A stretch of DNA of 64,000 nt from JADKHC01 sp047600805 (GTDB lineage Bacteria; Verrucomicrobiota; Verrucomicrobiia; Opitutales; Opitutaceae): contig JASGKG010000001.1 of the NCBI GenBank assembly GCA_047600805.1, forward strand, positions 2,046,001 through 2,110,000. Reading direction: 5' to 3'. The position numbers and the translations under genes were made by a program. Each line of letters begins with the position of its first letter. Position 1 is the first letter of the stretch. Shown here in pieces: positions 8,900-17,482 of this stretch. Under the pieces are notes generated by a model. It was not told where the DNA came from. It saw nothing but the letters and a program-made list of their open reading frames with translations, and made no database searches.

Positions 8900-10213
8900 C
8901 TACTGCCGGCTCCGGCGTCGTGTTAGGTTTCGAACCACCGCACAGACACATAAAGCCAGCAGCGCATCGCTCGTAAGCGCTCCGCCACCACCACCGCCGC
9001 CCAGCGTACCCGAACCACTGGACGACGAGGAACTGGAACTACTGCTCGAAGAGCTCGACGATGAAGAACTGCTGGAGGACGAACTCGAACTACTGCTCGA
9101 GCTCGACGAAGAAGACGAACTACCAGAAAGCGTCGCGACATTCACAATAGCAGTATTTGCACTGAAATTTCCTGCAGCATCGTAGGCCGCGACCGAATAG
9201 GCATAAGTCGTGCCCGCGGCTCGCCCGGTATCTGAGAAGCTCGTGTACGGCGTCGTGGTGGCCAGCGCGTTATTACGGTAGACGGCGTAGCCGGTCACGG
9301 CCACGTTGTCGGTCGAAGCGGTCCACGTGAGGTTTATCTGGCTCGTGGACGTAGCAGTACCGGCAAGATTCGTCGGCACCGTTGGCGGTGTCGTATCGGT
9401 GGGGCCGCTGGCTACCACTTGCCCTAGCAATGAATACAACCCCGTGGCTACGCGATCGCACCCCGTCTGACTCAAATGCCCGCCGTCAGAACTATAATCA
9501 GCATACATACACTCGTATACTCCGCCATTGCGCGTAAACGTCTGCTGCACACCTGCCGGGCTGCACGCTTCGATGTCGGCGATATCAAAGAGTATCTTAT
9601 TGTCTTGCGAACCAATCCATAGGCGTAAGTTCTGGTTGAACTGCGCTCGCAGCACTTCGTCGGAATCAGTGCCCGTCATGATGGGCATCGTCCAGTAGAC
9701 AAATTTCGTCGTAGGATTGGCCGCCTCCAAAGCCACCATCGCATCGCGATAGGTCGTCCATCCGGCATTTTGATCGATGAAGCAAAACTTGTTCATCACA
9801 AAATCAACCTTCGTCGCGTGCCACCCGTTGTTTATATACGTGGTAAAACTGCTCACCTTCACGGACCAATCCGGGTTTCCGCGATCGTATTCATAGATCG
9901 TACCGTTCGCAGTCGTGGCCGGCGGAGTGGCACCCGCACTCACCCGGACGATCGGGTAACGTGTGGCGCTCGTACCATGAAGATCGGCGAGCCCTTGCAG
10001 CACATTTCCGCCAACGGAGGCGTGGGCGAAAAAGATTTTTTTATTCGCAACTGCATCACACACGGACTGCGGCTGAGTTGTATACCAGTCCCAGTTGGTG
10101 TGATTAACGACAATATTCGCAGCTAGTCCTGAAACAGGCACCACGAAGGCACAGAGGCTCGCGATCAGGAACGCGGGCCTCATCGATGGTATACCAGTCC
10201 GATTACTTTTCAT
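8900..10213 (-). CDS. Exported SGNH-like hydrolase with FnIII domain, polyserine linker and CTERM-like tail
   Basis: I start this gene at the ATG at 10213, which overlaps the upstream stop as ATGA; starts at 10240 or 10183 are possible. A signal peptide (MRPAFLIASLCAFVVPVSG) begins at 10183. The catalytic domain has a GDSL-like serine in KKIFFAHASVGGNVLQG and a block-V Asp-His in DGGHLSQTG, suggesting an esterase or lipase fold. An FnIII domain follows (TPPTVPTNLAGTA, INLTWTASTDNVAVTGY). Then come roughly 34 serines (9021-9123), a GGGGGGG run, a hydrophobic stretch and a final RRRSRQ. The FnIII and tail closely resemble those of the gene upstream. The substrate is unknown. Confidence 0.8.
   Translation of the reverse strand: MKSNRTGIPSMRPAFLIASLCAFVVPVSGLAANIVVNHTNWDWYTTQPQSVCDAVANKKIFFAHASVGGNVLQGLADLHGTSATRYPIVRVSAGATPPATTANGTIYEYDRGNPDWSVKVSSFTTYINNGWHATKVDFVMNKFCFIDQNAGWTTYRDAMVALEAANPTTKFVYWTMPIMTGTDSDEVLRAQFNQNLRLWIGSQDNKILFDIADIEACSPAGVQQTFTRNGGVYECMYADYSSDGGHLSQTGCDRVATGLYSLLGQVVASGPTDTTPPTVPTNLAGTATSTSQINLTWTASTDNVAVTGYAVYRNNALATTTPYTSFSDTGRAAGTTYAYSVAAYDAAGNFSANTAIVNVATLSGSSSSSSSSSSSSSSSSSSSSSSSSSSSSSSSSSSSGSGTLGGGGGGGALTSDALLALCVCAVVRNLTRRRSRQ
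9021..9123 (-). repeat. Serine-codon low-complexity tract
   Basis: About 34 consecutive serine codons of mixed type (AGC, AGT, TCG, TCC). The codon mixture argues for selection on the protein linker rather than simple DNA slippage. A matching tract of about 28 serine codons lies at about 10369-10452 in the neighbouring gene. Confidence 0.9.
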
Positions 10214-12762
10214 AAATTGAAGAGACGCGATTGGGTGCACTTATTCAGATTCTGGATACCGCGTCCTAACAAGCGTAACGTCAGCAACCCAGCGAGCGTC
10301 GCGAGATAATACTGGCCAGGCGCACCGCCACCGCCCTTGCCTCCCAAACCCGAACTACCCGAAGACGCACCACTCGACGACGAGGAACTGCTCGAAGACG
10401 AAGAACTGGAAGATGAGGAACTGCTACTCGAGCTCGAAGACGAAGAGGAGCCACTGGAGAGCGTAGTAACGCTTACAGTAGGTGATTTTGCGCTTTGATT
10501 GGCCGCAGCGTCGTACGCGGAAACTGAATACGCATAGGCCGTCGCCGCCGTAAGTCCGACGTCGCTGAAGTTGGTGTACGACGTGTTGCCCGCCAGGATA
10601 TTGTTTCGATAAACGGCATAACCGGTCACACCGACATTATCCGTCGAAGCCGTCCAAGTGAGATTAATCTGGGAAGCAGAGCTGGCCGAACCAGCGAGGT
10701 TCGTGGGCACAGACGGAGGCGTCGTGTCGGTGGTGCCGGACGAGGCGACCAGAGCCACCGTGTTCACCTTGACGCTTGCCCCTGTGCTCTTGGTCCTCGC
10801 CGAGTGGAGGCCCTTCGTCAGATTGACCGAAGTCACAAGGGTGCCTGAACCGCTGGCCGTTTTGCTCGCGAGAATAACCCCGTCGATCAACAAAATCAGT
10901 TGCCCGCCTCCGCCACTCGCGAAGCTCGCCGTCACGTCGTAAAGCCCGTCCCGCGGAATGTTAAACGTGTACGAAGTCCACTGACCGTTCGTGAGATTTA
11001 CTGCAGTTCCCATCCACGACGTGTCTGCCGCCCAGTTTTTCAAATCGTAGCTATTGCCATTGACGGTCGATGGAACCGTATGCCCATAAGTGACAGCGCT
11101 GCGCGTCGCAGCCGCGAGCGCGGCCGTCGCCACATATTTCGGCAGCGTCAAATCATCGATCGTCTGCGTGAAACCCCACTGGTAGTCTTTTGGCCGAAGC
11201 GTGTAGTACATCAGTATATCGCCGCCGTATGCGTTCCACCTGTCGTGGTGTGTCGTCATCGCGGTTCCCATGCGAGCGTCAGCCCAGGCTTGCGCCTTCA
11301 CCGCTTCCGAGTGCCCAACATTATCGAGGCTCGGCCCGCCTTCGTAAGCGACACGCTTTAGTCCGTAAGCCGCGCACAAGTCCGCCTCCGCTTTTAGCGC
11401 TGGCATCCAGTTGTTGGTATCCATCCACTCGCTACTCCAAATATTCGAGAGCGTCAGAGTATCCGAGCTGTTATCGGGGCTGTAATACGCCGAACCACCT
11501 CCGGCATAGAAAAAATAATTCACCGTCTTTCCTGGAGCAAACCTCGGCACATACGAATCTTCAACGTACGCCAAGGCATTACTTCCGGGCCCTCCTTCGT
11601 AGCCCTGCTGCCAACAAAGCACCGGCCGAATCTGCGACATCATGCGGGCATCTCCGAACTCCTGGCGAAAAATGAGGCTCATGTCCGCCGATCGCCGCCC
11701 AACCCTTCGCCAAGCCCAAAACCAGTCATTCGTCGAGCCGTCGTAAGCGTAGCCGTAAGGATCGCCTCCAGCCTGTTCCGATACCGCCAGCGTGTGGTTG
11801 GGGTTGCCGTCAAAATCACCCGCCGTATTCCACAGCTCATTACCGTATTCGACGTAGAGCTTGATCGCAGGGTCCAAACCGACGCCGCCGGTGAACGCAT
11901 TGCCATCTCTAAAAAGTTTCGCGAGCTGATGGATGAAATCGTCGCTCGCTTTCAGCGGGACGCAGATCCAAGCATCCTTCTGCGTTTGATTCGCGAGGAA
12001 AATGACGTACTCCCACGCGCTGCCTTTGCCGATCCAGGAGTACCCCGTGCGTACGATGCTGTTAGTCTCGTCCGGCTGTACGCGATCCGCCCATTGAACC
12101 TGCGGATTTCCGTACGACGACATGAAGTCCATGTAGCGCAGCGCGTGGAACGGCGCGAGCGCGTTGAGAAAAGGCCGGGAAAAAACCTCGGTGTTCGCAT
12201 GGCTTGTGGCGCTTCCTGGCGAAATCGGCCGCATGAGCTTTACGTTCCGCACTGCACCAGAGAAACCCAGCAATAACGCGTTGTCCGACGAACTCGTAAG
12301 AACCACACGCGCTGTCGTCAGCTTCAACGTCTGGTTATAGCTGACGCTCTGAACACTTCCTGACGCCCAGCTCATCGTTGGCGTGACCGCTGCATCGCTT
12401 TCGAACGACAAAGAGTACGTACCTGAGTTGTCTCGATTGAGGCCGTGCCACACCACGATCTCCGAAGCAACCAGCGGCCAACCCTGCGCATTCAACGAAC
12501 TCGCCGGCAGCGCTGTGCCGCCGCTCGAACCAGGCGAGGCGAACGTGCGCGCCTGTTTCATCGCGTCGGCAAAGATGATATTGCCTTCCCAATCAGCCGC
12601 GGTCCCGATGTTTATGCCGACGTAATTCAATCCCGCCACAGGCTCAGCCATCACAAGCGTTCCGTTCGCAATCACGAGCCACAGCACCAAAAGAAACTTA
12701 CAAAAACGCCCCTCGGTTGGCACCGCTCTCAGAACCGAACTATTCTGATTTGAATTTTGCAT
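10210..12762 (-). CDS. Exported GH-A-like barrel protein with carbohydrate-binding-like and FnIII domains and polyserine tail
   Basis: The 850-aa protein has a signal peptide (KFLLVLWLVIANGTLVMAEP). The large N-terminal domain contains LYVEYGNELWN, where Asn308-Glu309 resembles the NE acid/base pair of clan GH-A, so a glycosidase is likely, but I cannot name the GH family. A beta-sandwich, CBM-like domain (about 580-680: WTSYTFNIPRDGLYDVTASF) and an FnIII domain (TPPSVPTNLAGSA) follow. Next are about 28 serines (around 10369-10452), GLGGKGGGGAP, a hydrophobic stretch and a basic end. It is translationally coupled (ATGA) to the SGNH gene. Confidence 0.75.
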   Translation of the reverse strand: MQNSNQNSSVLRAVPTEGRFCKFLLVLWLVIANGTLVMAEPVAGLNYVGINIGTAADWEGNIIFADAMKQARTFASPGSSGGTALPASSLNAQGWPLVASEIVVWHGLNRDNSGTYSLSFESDAAVTPTMSWASGSVQSVSYNQTLKLTTARVVLTSSSDNALLLGFSGAVRNVKLMRPISPGSATSHANTEVFSRPFLNALAPFHALRYMDFMSSYGNPQVQWADRVQPDETNSIVRTGYSWIGKGSAWEYVIFLANQTQKDAWICVPLKASDDFIHQLAKLFRDGNAFTGGVGLDPAIKLYVEYGNELWNTAGDFDGNPNHTLAVSEQAGGDPYGYAYDGSTNDWFWAWRRVGRRSADMSLIFRQEFGDARMMSQIRPVLCWQQGYEGGPGSNALAYVEDSYVPRFAPGKTVNYFFYAGGGSAYYSPDNSSDTLTLSNIWSSEWMDTNNWMPALKAEADLCAAYGLKRVAYEGGPSLDNVGHSEAVKAQAWADARMGTAMTTHHDRWNAYGGDILMYYTLRPKDYQWGFTQTIDDLTLPKYVATAALAAATRSAVTYGHTVPSTVNGNSYDLKNWAADTSWMGTAVNLTNGQWTSYTFNIPRDGLYDVTASFASGGGGQLILLIDGVILASKTASGSGTLVTSVNLTKGLHSARTKSTGASVKVNTVALVASSGTTDTTPPSVPTNLAGSASSASQINLTWTASTDNVGVTGYAVYRNNILAGNTSYTNFSDVGLTAATAYAYSVSAYDAAANQSAKSPTVSVTTLSSGSSSSSSSSSSSSSSSSSSSSSSSSSSGASSGSSGLGGKGGGGAPGQYYLATLAGLLTLRLLGRGIQNLNKCTQSRLFNL
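10369..10452 (-). repeat. Second serine-codon low-complexity tract
   Basis: About 28 consecutive serine codons joining the FnIII domain to the Gly-rich tail of the 850-aa protein. It is placed exactly as the tract in the next gene. Confidence 0.88.
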
Positions 12763-12859
12763 AAAACTAACGACGGAGCTATCTCAGAGCCAGAACCAAC
12801 CTACTAGTTCCAAAAAGGGCAGCCGAAACCCCCAAACCGCCAAAATTTACAGTCTGTTT

Positions 12860-13312
12860 ATGAGAGCCATCGTCCAACGGGTTTCCTCGGCCAGTGTCAG
12901 CATCGACGGCCAAGTTAACGGCCAGATCGGGACGGGTTTGCTGGTGCTACTAGGCATCGCGCAGGGCGACACAGCCGAGGACGGCGAGTGGCTCGCGCAG
13001 AAGATTGCCAAGCTAAGGATCTTTCCGGATGAGGCCGGACAGATGAATCGCTGTGTGGCGGATATTGGCGGCGGCATCTTGGTGGTTAGCCAGTTCACGC
13101 TTTTCGCGAGCACACGAAAAGGCACGCGACCTTCGTTCAATGCCGCTGCGGCCCCGGACCTCGCGGAAAAATTGTATAATGAATTCGTCGAGCAATCGAC
13201 CGCCGCGCTCGGCCGCCCGATCGCAACAGGGCGCTTCGCCGCGATGATGCAGGTTTCGCTCGTTAACGACGGGCCGGTGACGTTGATCATCGACACCAAA
13301 GTCCGCGAGTAA
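12860..13312 (+). CDS. dtd: D-aminoacyl-tRNA deacylase
   Basis: This 150-aa protein is full length for DTD: MRAIVQRVSSASVSIDGQV at the start, the SQFTLFA motif in the middle, and NDGPVTLIIDT near the end, which holds the Gly-cisPro site. It hydrolyses D-amino acids mischarged onto tRNA and so enforces chirality during translation. It is an isolated rightward gene, with 97 bp to the divergent exported-protein operon on the left and 172 bp to the acyl-CoA dehydrogenase gene on the right. Confidence 0.96.
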   Translation: MRAIVQRVSSASVSIDGQVNGQIGTGLLVLLGIAQGDTAEDGEWLAQKIAKLRIFPDEAGQMNRCVADIGGGILVVSQFTLFASTRKGTRPSFNAAAAPDLAEKLYNEFVEQSTAALGRPIATGRFAAMMQVSLVNDGPVTLIIDTKVRE

Positions 13313-13484
13313 CCCGCCTTCCGGTTACGCGAAGCCAATCCGGCTATTAGAAATACCTCTGCCTGCCAGCAGATGTCTTTTTAGGCAGCGGTTTTGGCAA
13401 AAAACGCGCAGTGGTTCGGCTGGAAGCTGTATTACGATCTTTGCAGCTTAGACGCTCCATAAACCTCCCCTCGTTTTAAACTCT

Positions 13485-15578
13485 ATGGCTACGACTGCTG
13501 CTTCCTCCGTTCGCGAAACGCTCAAAACCCTTCCAGGTGACGACGTGCGCCAGATAATGTGGCGCTTTCAGGATCGCTACGACATTCAGATGCTCGTTCA
13601 AGCAACGCGCGGCGTAGCCCGCGGCCTCGTTGCTCAACTCGTCGCCCAAGGCGCGCGCAACAGTCACGATTGGACGCCCGAGAAAAACCAGCTGCTCAAG
13701 GCCTACGACGACGCGGGTATTACCACGTGCTTCATGGACCCGCACCAGGGCGGTTTCATCGAAGGCCCGAAGAACCTCGTGCTCGCCCTTGTCGCGCTGG
13801 AGCTCGCTTGGGTCGATGCCGGTGCCGCTACCGGTTCGCTTGCCGGAAACCTCGCACTATCGCCAATTCACGAGCGCGGCACGAAGGAACAGCGCGATTA
13901 CTACATGAGCAAATGCGTGCCGACTCCCGGCGGCGACGCCAGCAAGGTTTGGCGCGGCGCGTTCTCGCTCACCGAACCCCTTCCCTACGTCGGCGTCGAA
14001 ACCGGTCTGCTGTGCGGCAAAGTGAAAGTTGCCGAGTGGAAAGACGGCCAAGTGCCAATGCTCCACGTCGACAAGCGCGCGCGCTTCATCACGAACATGG
14101 GCTTCGCCAACTTCTCGACCGTCGCCGTCGACACCGACGATCCGCGCATCAAGTCGAGTTGCATGATCATTCTCGAGGAGACCGACAAGGGCACGTTCGA
14201 CCGCGGCGCGCCTACGCACAAGATGGTGCACCAGCTTTCGTCGACGCACGATCCGGTCTTCAACATGACCGTACCCGCCAGCCGCATCATCGGCGGCTAC
14301 ACCGTGAAAGACGGCGTGATTATCCCGAACTATTCGCATGGTGAAATCATTGAGGCGGTTTTCCGTCGCACGCGCGTGACGGTCGGCGTCATGACCGCCG
14401 CCAAGCTTCTCTCCGCGGTCGAACCGGTCATTCGTTACCAGCGCAACCGTTTCCGCGGAGCCGCCAGCGTAAACCCGGGCACGCCGCGTTTCGACTTCGG
14501 CCTGCAGCAAAAAGAAGACTGCTTGCAACGCCTCGTGGACATTTGGGCCACCGGCGAAGCCGCTGCCGCTCTCGGCATGGCCACCGCCCGTCTCTTCGAC
14601 CAAGTCGATCCACTCGAAAAGGTGAAAGATGCGAAATTCGCCGAGCAGGGCATTACGTCCGGCATGGCCCAGATGAAAGCGTTCCGCGCGATCAACAAGC
14701 AGGCGCTCGAACTCATCGCATTCGAAGCCAAGCCCGCCGCCGAGCGCGACCAGGCTCGCTACGAAGCGCTCAAGGCTGATCCGCTCGTTCAATACACGTT
14801 GATCGACGCCCAAGCTAACGTTCTTTGCCCCGCCACCAAGCTTTGGAACACCGGCCACGGCGCAACGATGATGCGCGAGGCCGTGTCGTTGATGGGTGGA
14901 TACGGCATCACCGAGGATTGCCCAGGATTCCTCGGGCAAAAGTGGATGGATGCACAGCTCGAAGCCACCTACGAAGGACCTGAAGCCGTGCAGCGCCGTC
15001 AGATTTCCGTGACGATGACCAATGAGGTTTTCCTCGCGCTCTATCGCACGTGGATCACCGAACTGCGCGCCATCGCCAGCAGCAAACCTGAGATCGGCGC
15101 CACCACCCTCGCCAACGCGATGGAACTCTGGCTCTGGTCTCTCGAACATCTCCAAACCGCCAAAGACGCCGCCGGTTCGAAGCTCTTCTCCGGCAATCGC
15201 CACGGCGTGGTCTTCCCTATGGTCGACGCACTTTGCTGGCTGCTCGCTTCGCGTCAGCAGATCCTCGACGTGCTCGAACTCGAGGCCAAAGGCCCGGCGA
15301 ATCCAACGGTCGCCGAAGGGCTGGCCGGTTACGTAAACTTCTTCTCCGATCTCGCCGCAGTTCAGGCCGCCAGCGCCGCCGGACGCGCGTCCACCACCTG
15401 CGCGCAGCTCGTCTACGGCTTCAACGCCCCTGGCGTCGGCCTTAACGGCAGCGGTGACGCTTTTGCGAAGCTCCGCCTCGCCGTCGACGCATCTCTCGCT
15501 GGTTCTCATCTCGCCAAGGACCGCGCCGCCGAAGCGCTCACAAAGGTGATGATCCCCGAAGCGCTCGATTACCCGTAA
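13485..15578 (+). CDS. Long acyl-CoA dehydrogenase
   Basis: The 697-aa protein is much longer than the usual 380-aa enzymes. Acyl-CoA dehydrogenase features: WRGAFSLTEPLPYVG, HGATMMREAVSLMGGYGIT, and the catalytic-base region EATYEGPEAVQRRQ with Glu497 as the candidate base. About 180 residues follow this motif and form an extra helical C-terminal domain. It should oxidise an acyl-CoA and pass electrons to an ETF, and an ETF:quinone oxidoreductase gene follows 16 bp later. The substrate cannot be predicted; no other beta-oxidation genes are nearby. A 576-codon open frame on the opposite strand is a GC-driven shadow. Confidence 0.9.
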   Translation: MATTAASSVRETLKTLPGDDVRQIMWRFQDRYDIQMLVQATRGVARGLVAQLVAQGARNSHDWTPEKNQLLKAYDDAGITTCFMDPHQGGFIEGPKNLVLALVALELAWVDAGAATGSLAGNLALSPIHERGTKEQRDYYMSKCVPTPGGDASKVWRGAFSLTEPLPYVGVETGLLCGKVKVAEWKDGQVPMLHVDKRARFITNMGFANFSTVAVDTDDPRIKSSCMIILEETDKGTFDRGAPTHKMVHQLSSTHDPVFNMTVPASRIIGGYTVKDGVIIPNYSHGEIIEAVFRRTRVTVGVMTAAKLLSAVEPVIRYQRNRFRGAASVNPGTPRFDFGLQQKEDCLQRLVDIWATGEAAAALGMATARLFDQVDPLEKVKDAKFAEQGITSGMAQMKAFRAINKQALELIAFEAKPAAERDQARYEALKADPLVQYTLIDAQANVLCPATKLWNTGHGATMMREAVSLMGGYGITEDCPGFLGQKWMDAQLEATYEGPEAVQRRQISVTMTNEVFLALYRTWITELRAIASSKPEIGATTLANAMELWLWSLEHLQTAKDAAGSKLFSGNRHGVVFPMVDALCWLLASRQQILDVLELEAKGPANPTVAEGLAGYVNFFSDLAAVQAASAAGRASTTCAQLVYGFNAPGVGLNGSGDAFAKLRLAVDASLAGSHLAKDRAAEALTKVMIPEALDYP

Positions 15579-15590
15579 GCTTTCCAACTT

Positions 15591-15617
15591 CTCTGTGAAT
15601 TCCGTGTCCTCTGCGGT
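15591..15617 (+). repeat. Three-unit 9-bp micro-repeat at the ETF-QO start
   Basis: Three adjacent 9-bp units, CTCTGTGAA, TTCCGTGTC and CTCTGCGGT, share a YTCYGYG core. They lie at the junction of the dehydrogenase and ETF-QO genes and contain the GTG start codon of the latter. They resemble in design the 8- to 10-bp arrays at 30266-30336, 35194-35224 and 41802-41825. Confidence 0.6.
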
Positions 15618-17469
15618 TCAAGACTCACCCACTCCCGTCGTCGAACGTCCTTCCATGAACGTCGACATCGTCTGCGTCGGCTTCGGCCCGGCCACAGGCG
15701 GTTTCCTCACCACGCTCTCAAAACAGCTCGTCAAAGAAGACGGCTCGCCCATCGCGGAAAGCCAAGCCATGCCTGGCATGCCGCCGCAGGTGATCTGTTA
15801 CGAGCGTGCCGACGATGTCGGGTTTGGTGTATCTGGTGTGGTTACGCCGGCGCGGAGCATTAAGGCGAGCTTCCCACAGCTCGACGTCTCGCAGATCCCG
15901 ATGGCGGCCCCGGTAAAGATAGAAAAGATTGCCTACCTGCTCGATCCGATCGGCGCCAGCCGCCGGTCGTTCGCACTGCGCTGCGCCGACGTTTTCGCGA
16001 AACCCTTTAAGGGAAAAGACTGGGCCATCGAGCTGCCGTGGATCCCGCCGTTCCTCGAAAAACACGACGGCCTCGTGCTCTCAATGGGCCAATTCATGCA
16101 GTGGGTTGGCGCGCAAGCCATGGGCTCCGGCACCGTGCAAGTTTGGCCGTCCACACCGGCTTCCGCCGTGCTCGTCGAGGACAAAAAAGTTGTCGGTGTC
16201 CGTTTGATCGACCAAGGTGTCGAGAAGAACGGCACGCCCACGGCGGCGTTCACGCCCGGCATGGACATCCGTGCCGCTCTCACCGTGATCGGCGATGGTC
16301 CGGTTGGCGCTCTCGGCCAGCAGTTGGATAAAGAATTCGGAATGCCTGAAGGTCACCACGCCCACGAATGGGCCGTCGGAATGAAGCTGGTTGTCGATCT
16401 GCCCGCCAGCACCAAGCTCGAGCCTGGCACCGTCTTTCACACGTTTGGTTTTCCCGAGCCGGAAATCTTCGGGTTCATGTACGTCCACCCGGGCAACATC
16501 GCCTCGCTCGGCATCTTCGTGCCGTCGTGGTTCGATAATCCGGTTCGCACCGGCTACCGCTACCTTCAGCACTGGGTGCAGCATCCGTATCTCTGGAAAC
16601 ATCTCAACGGTTCTACACTCCGCTCTTGGGGTGCGAAAACGCTGGGCGAATCCGGTCGCCGCGGCGAGCCCCATCTCGTCGGTGACGGTTACGCGCGCAT
16701 CGGTGAAGGCTCCGGCACAACCAATGTCCTTACCGGTTCTGGCGTCGACGAAGCTTGGGCTAGCGGCGTGCAACTCGCCGAAGCCGTCACCGAACTGCTC
16801 AAAGCAGGCAAGCCTTTCACCAAAGAAAACCTCCAAGCCACCTATGTGGCCCGTCGCCGCGCCAGCTGGGTCGACAAGGAAAGCCGAATCGCCGAGAAAG
16901 CCCGCGATGGCTTTTCCTGCGGTTTCGTCACCGGCTTGATCGGCATGGGCTTCACCGGGCTCACCGGCGGCCGCCTAAACATGTGGGGCAAACCAAAAGC
17001 TCCCCACAAGCGTTTGCCTTCGATTGAGAAATTCTACAAAGGCAAAATCTCCGCGGATGAAATCGCCAAAATCCGCGCCGACTGTCTCGCAAAAGGTCTT
17101 CCGCTCTACAACGCCCTGATGGATCGCGCCGGCTGGCCAGCGATTCCGTACGACGGCAAACTTCTCGTGTCACACCAGGACGCTCTTTTAATGGGCGGCA
17201 AGGTGCAGGCTCCCGCTGGCTACGCAGATCACGTGGTATTTTCGTCCGTCGACGTTTGTGCCAAATGCAATCAGCGCACGTGTGTCGAGGTTTGCTCCGG
17301 TCAGGCCATTTCTCACGGTCCAAACGGCGTGCCCGTGTTTGACCGGGAAAAGTGCATTCACTGCGGCGCCTGTCTCTGGAATTGCGCGAGCGAACGTCCC
17401 GACGGCTCCGGCCGCACGGTGCTCGAGTTCCGCGCCGGTACGGGCGGTCTGCACTCGGCTGAAAACTAA
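15595..17469 (+). CDS. Electron transfer flavoprotein:quinone oxidoreductase-like flavoprotein
   Basis: The 624-aa protein has an FAD-binding Rossmann motif (VDIVCVGFGPATGGFL) and a C-terminal iron-sulfur region with CAKCNQRTCVEVC and CIHCGACLWNC. It therefore has more cysteines than the single cluster of classical ETF-QO. The ATG at 15655 is an alternative start, but the preceding VERPSMNVD resembles the ER-S-M segment conserved in ETF-QO proteins, which favours the GTG at 15595 (or 15604). It should move electrons from ETF to the membrane quinone pool. It pairs with the dehydrogenase upstream and with etfBA at 21830-23688. Confidence 0.85.
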   Translation: MNSVSSAVQDSPTPVVERPSMNVDIVCVGFGPATGGFLTTLSKQLVKEDGSPIAESQAMPGMPPQVICYERADDVGFGVSGVVTPARSIKASFPQLDVSQIPMAAPVKIEKIAYLLDPIGASRRSFALRCADVFAKPFKGKDWAIELPWIPPFLEKHDGLVLSMGQFMQWVGAQAMGSGTVQVWPSTPASAVLVEDKKVVGVRLIDQGVEKNGTPTAAFTPGMDIRAALTVIGDGPVGALGQQLDKEFGMPEGHHAHEWAVGMKLVVDLPASTKLEPGTVFHTFGFPEPEIFGFMYVHPGNIASLGIFVPSWFDNPVRTGYRYLQHWVQHPYLWKHLNGSTLRSWGAKTLGESGRRGEPHLVGDGYARIGEGSGTTNVLTGSGVDEAWASGVQLAEAVTELLKAGKPFTKENLQATYVARRRASWVDKESRIAEKARDGFSCGFVTGLIGMGFTGLTGGRLNMWGKPKAPHKRLPSIEKFYKGKISADEIAKIRADCLAKGLPLYNALMDRAGWPAIPYDGKLLVSHQDALLMGGKVQAPAGYADHVVFSSVDVCAKCNQRTCVEVCSGQAISHGPNGVPVFDREKCIHCGACLWNCASERPDGSGRTVLEFRAGTGGLHSAEN

Positions 17470-17482
17470 ACTGCGGCCAGAG

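Noticed and set aside
13857..15587. 576-codon open frame antisense to the acyl-CoA dehydrogenase
   Set aside because: Its composition (Gly, Arg, His, Glu rich, no recognisable motif) is that of a GC-driven shadow; the sense protein is clear.
16081..16836. 251-codon open frame antisense to ETF-QO
   Set aside because: A shadow of the conserved flavoprotein gene with no motifs.
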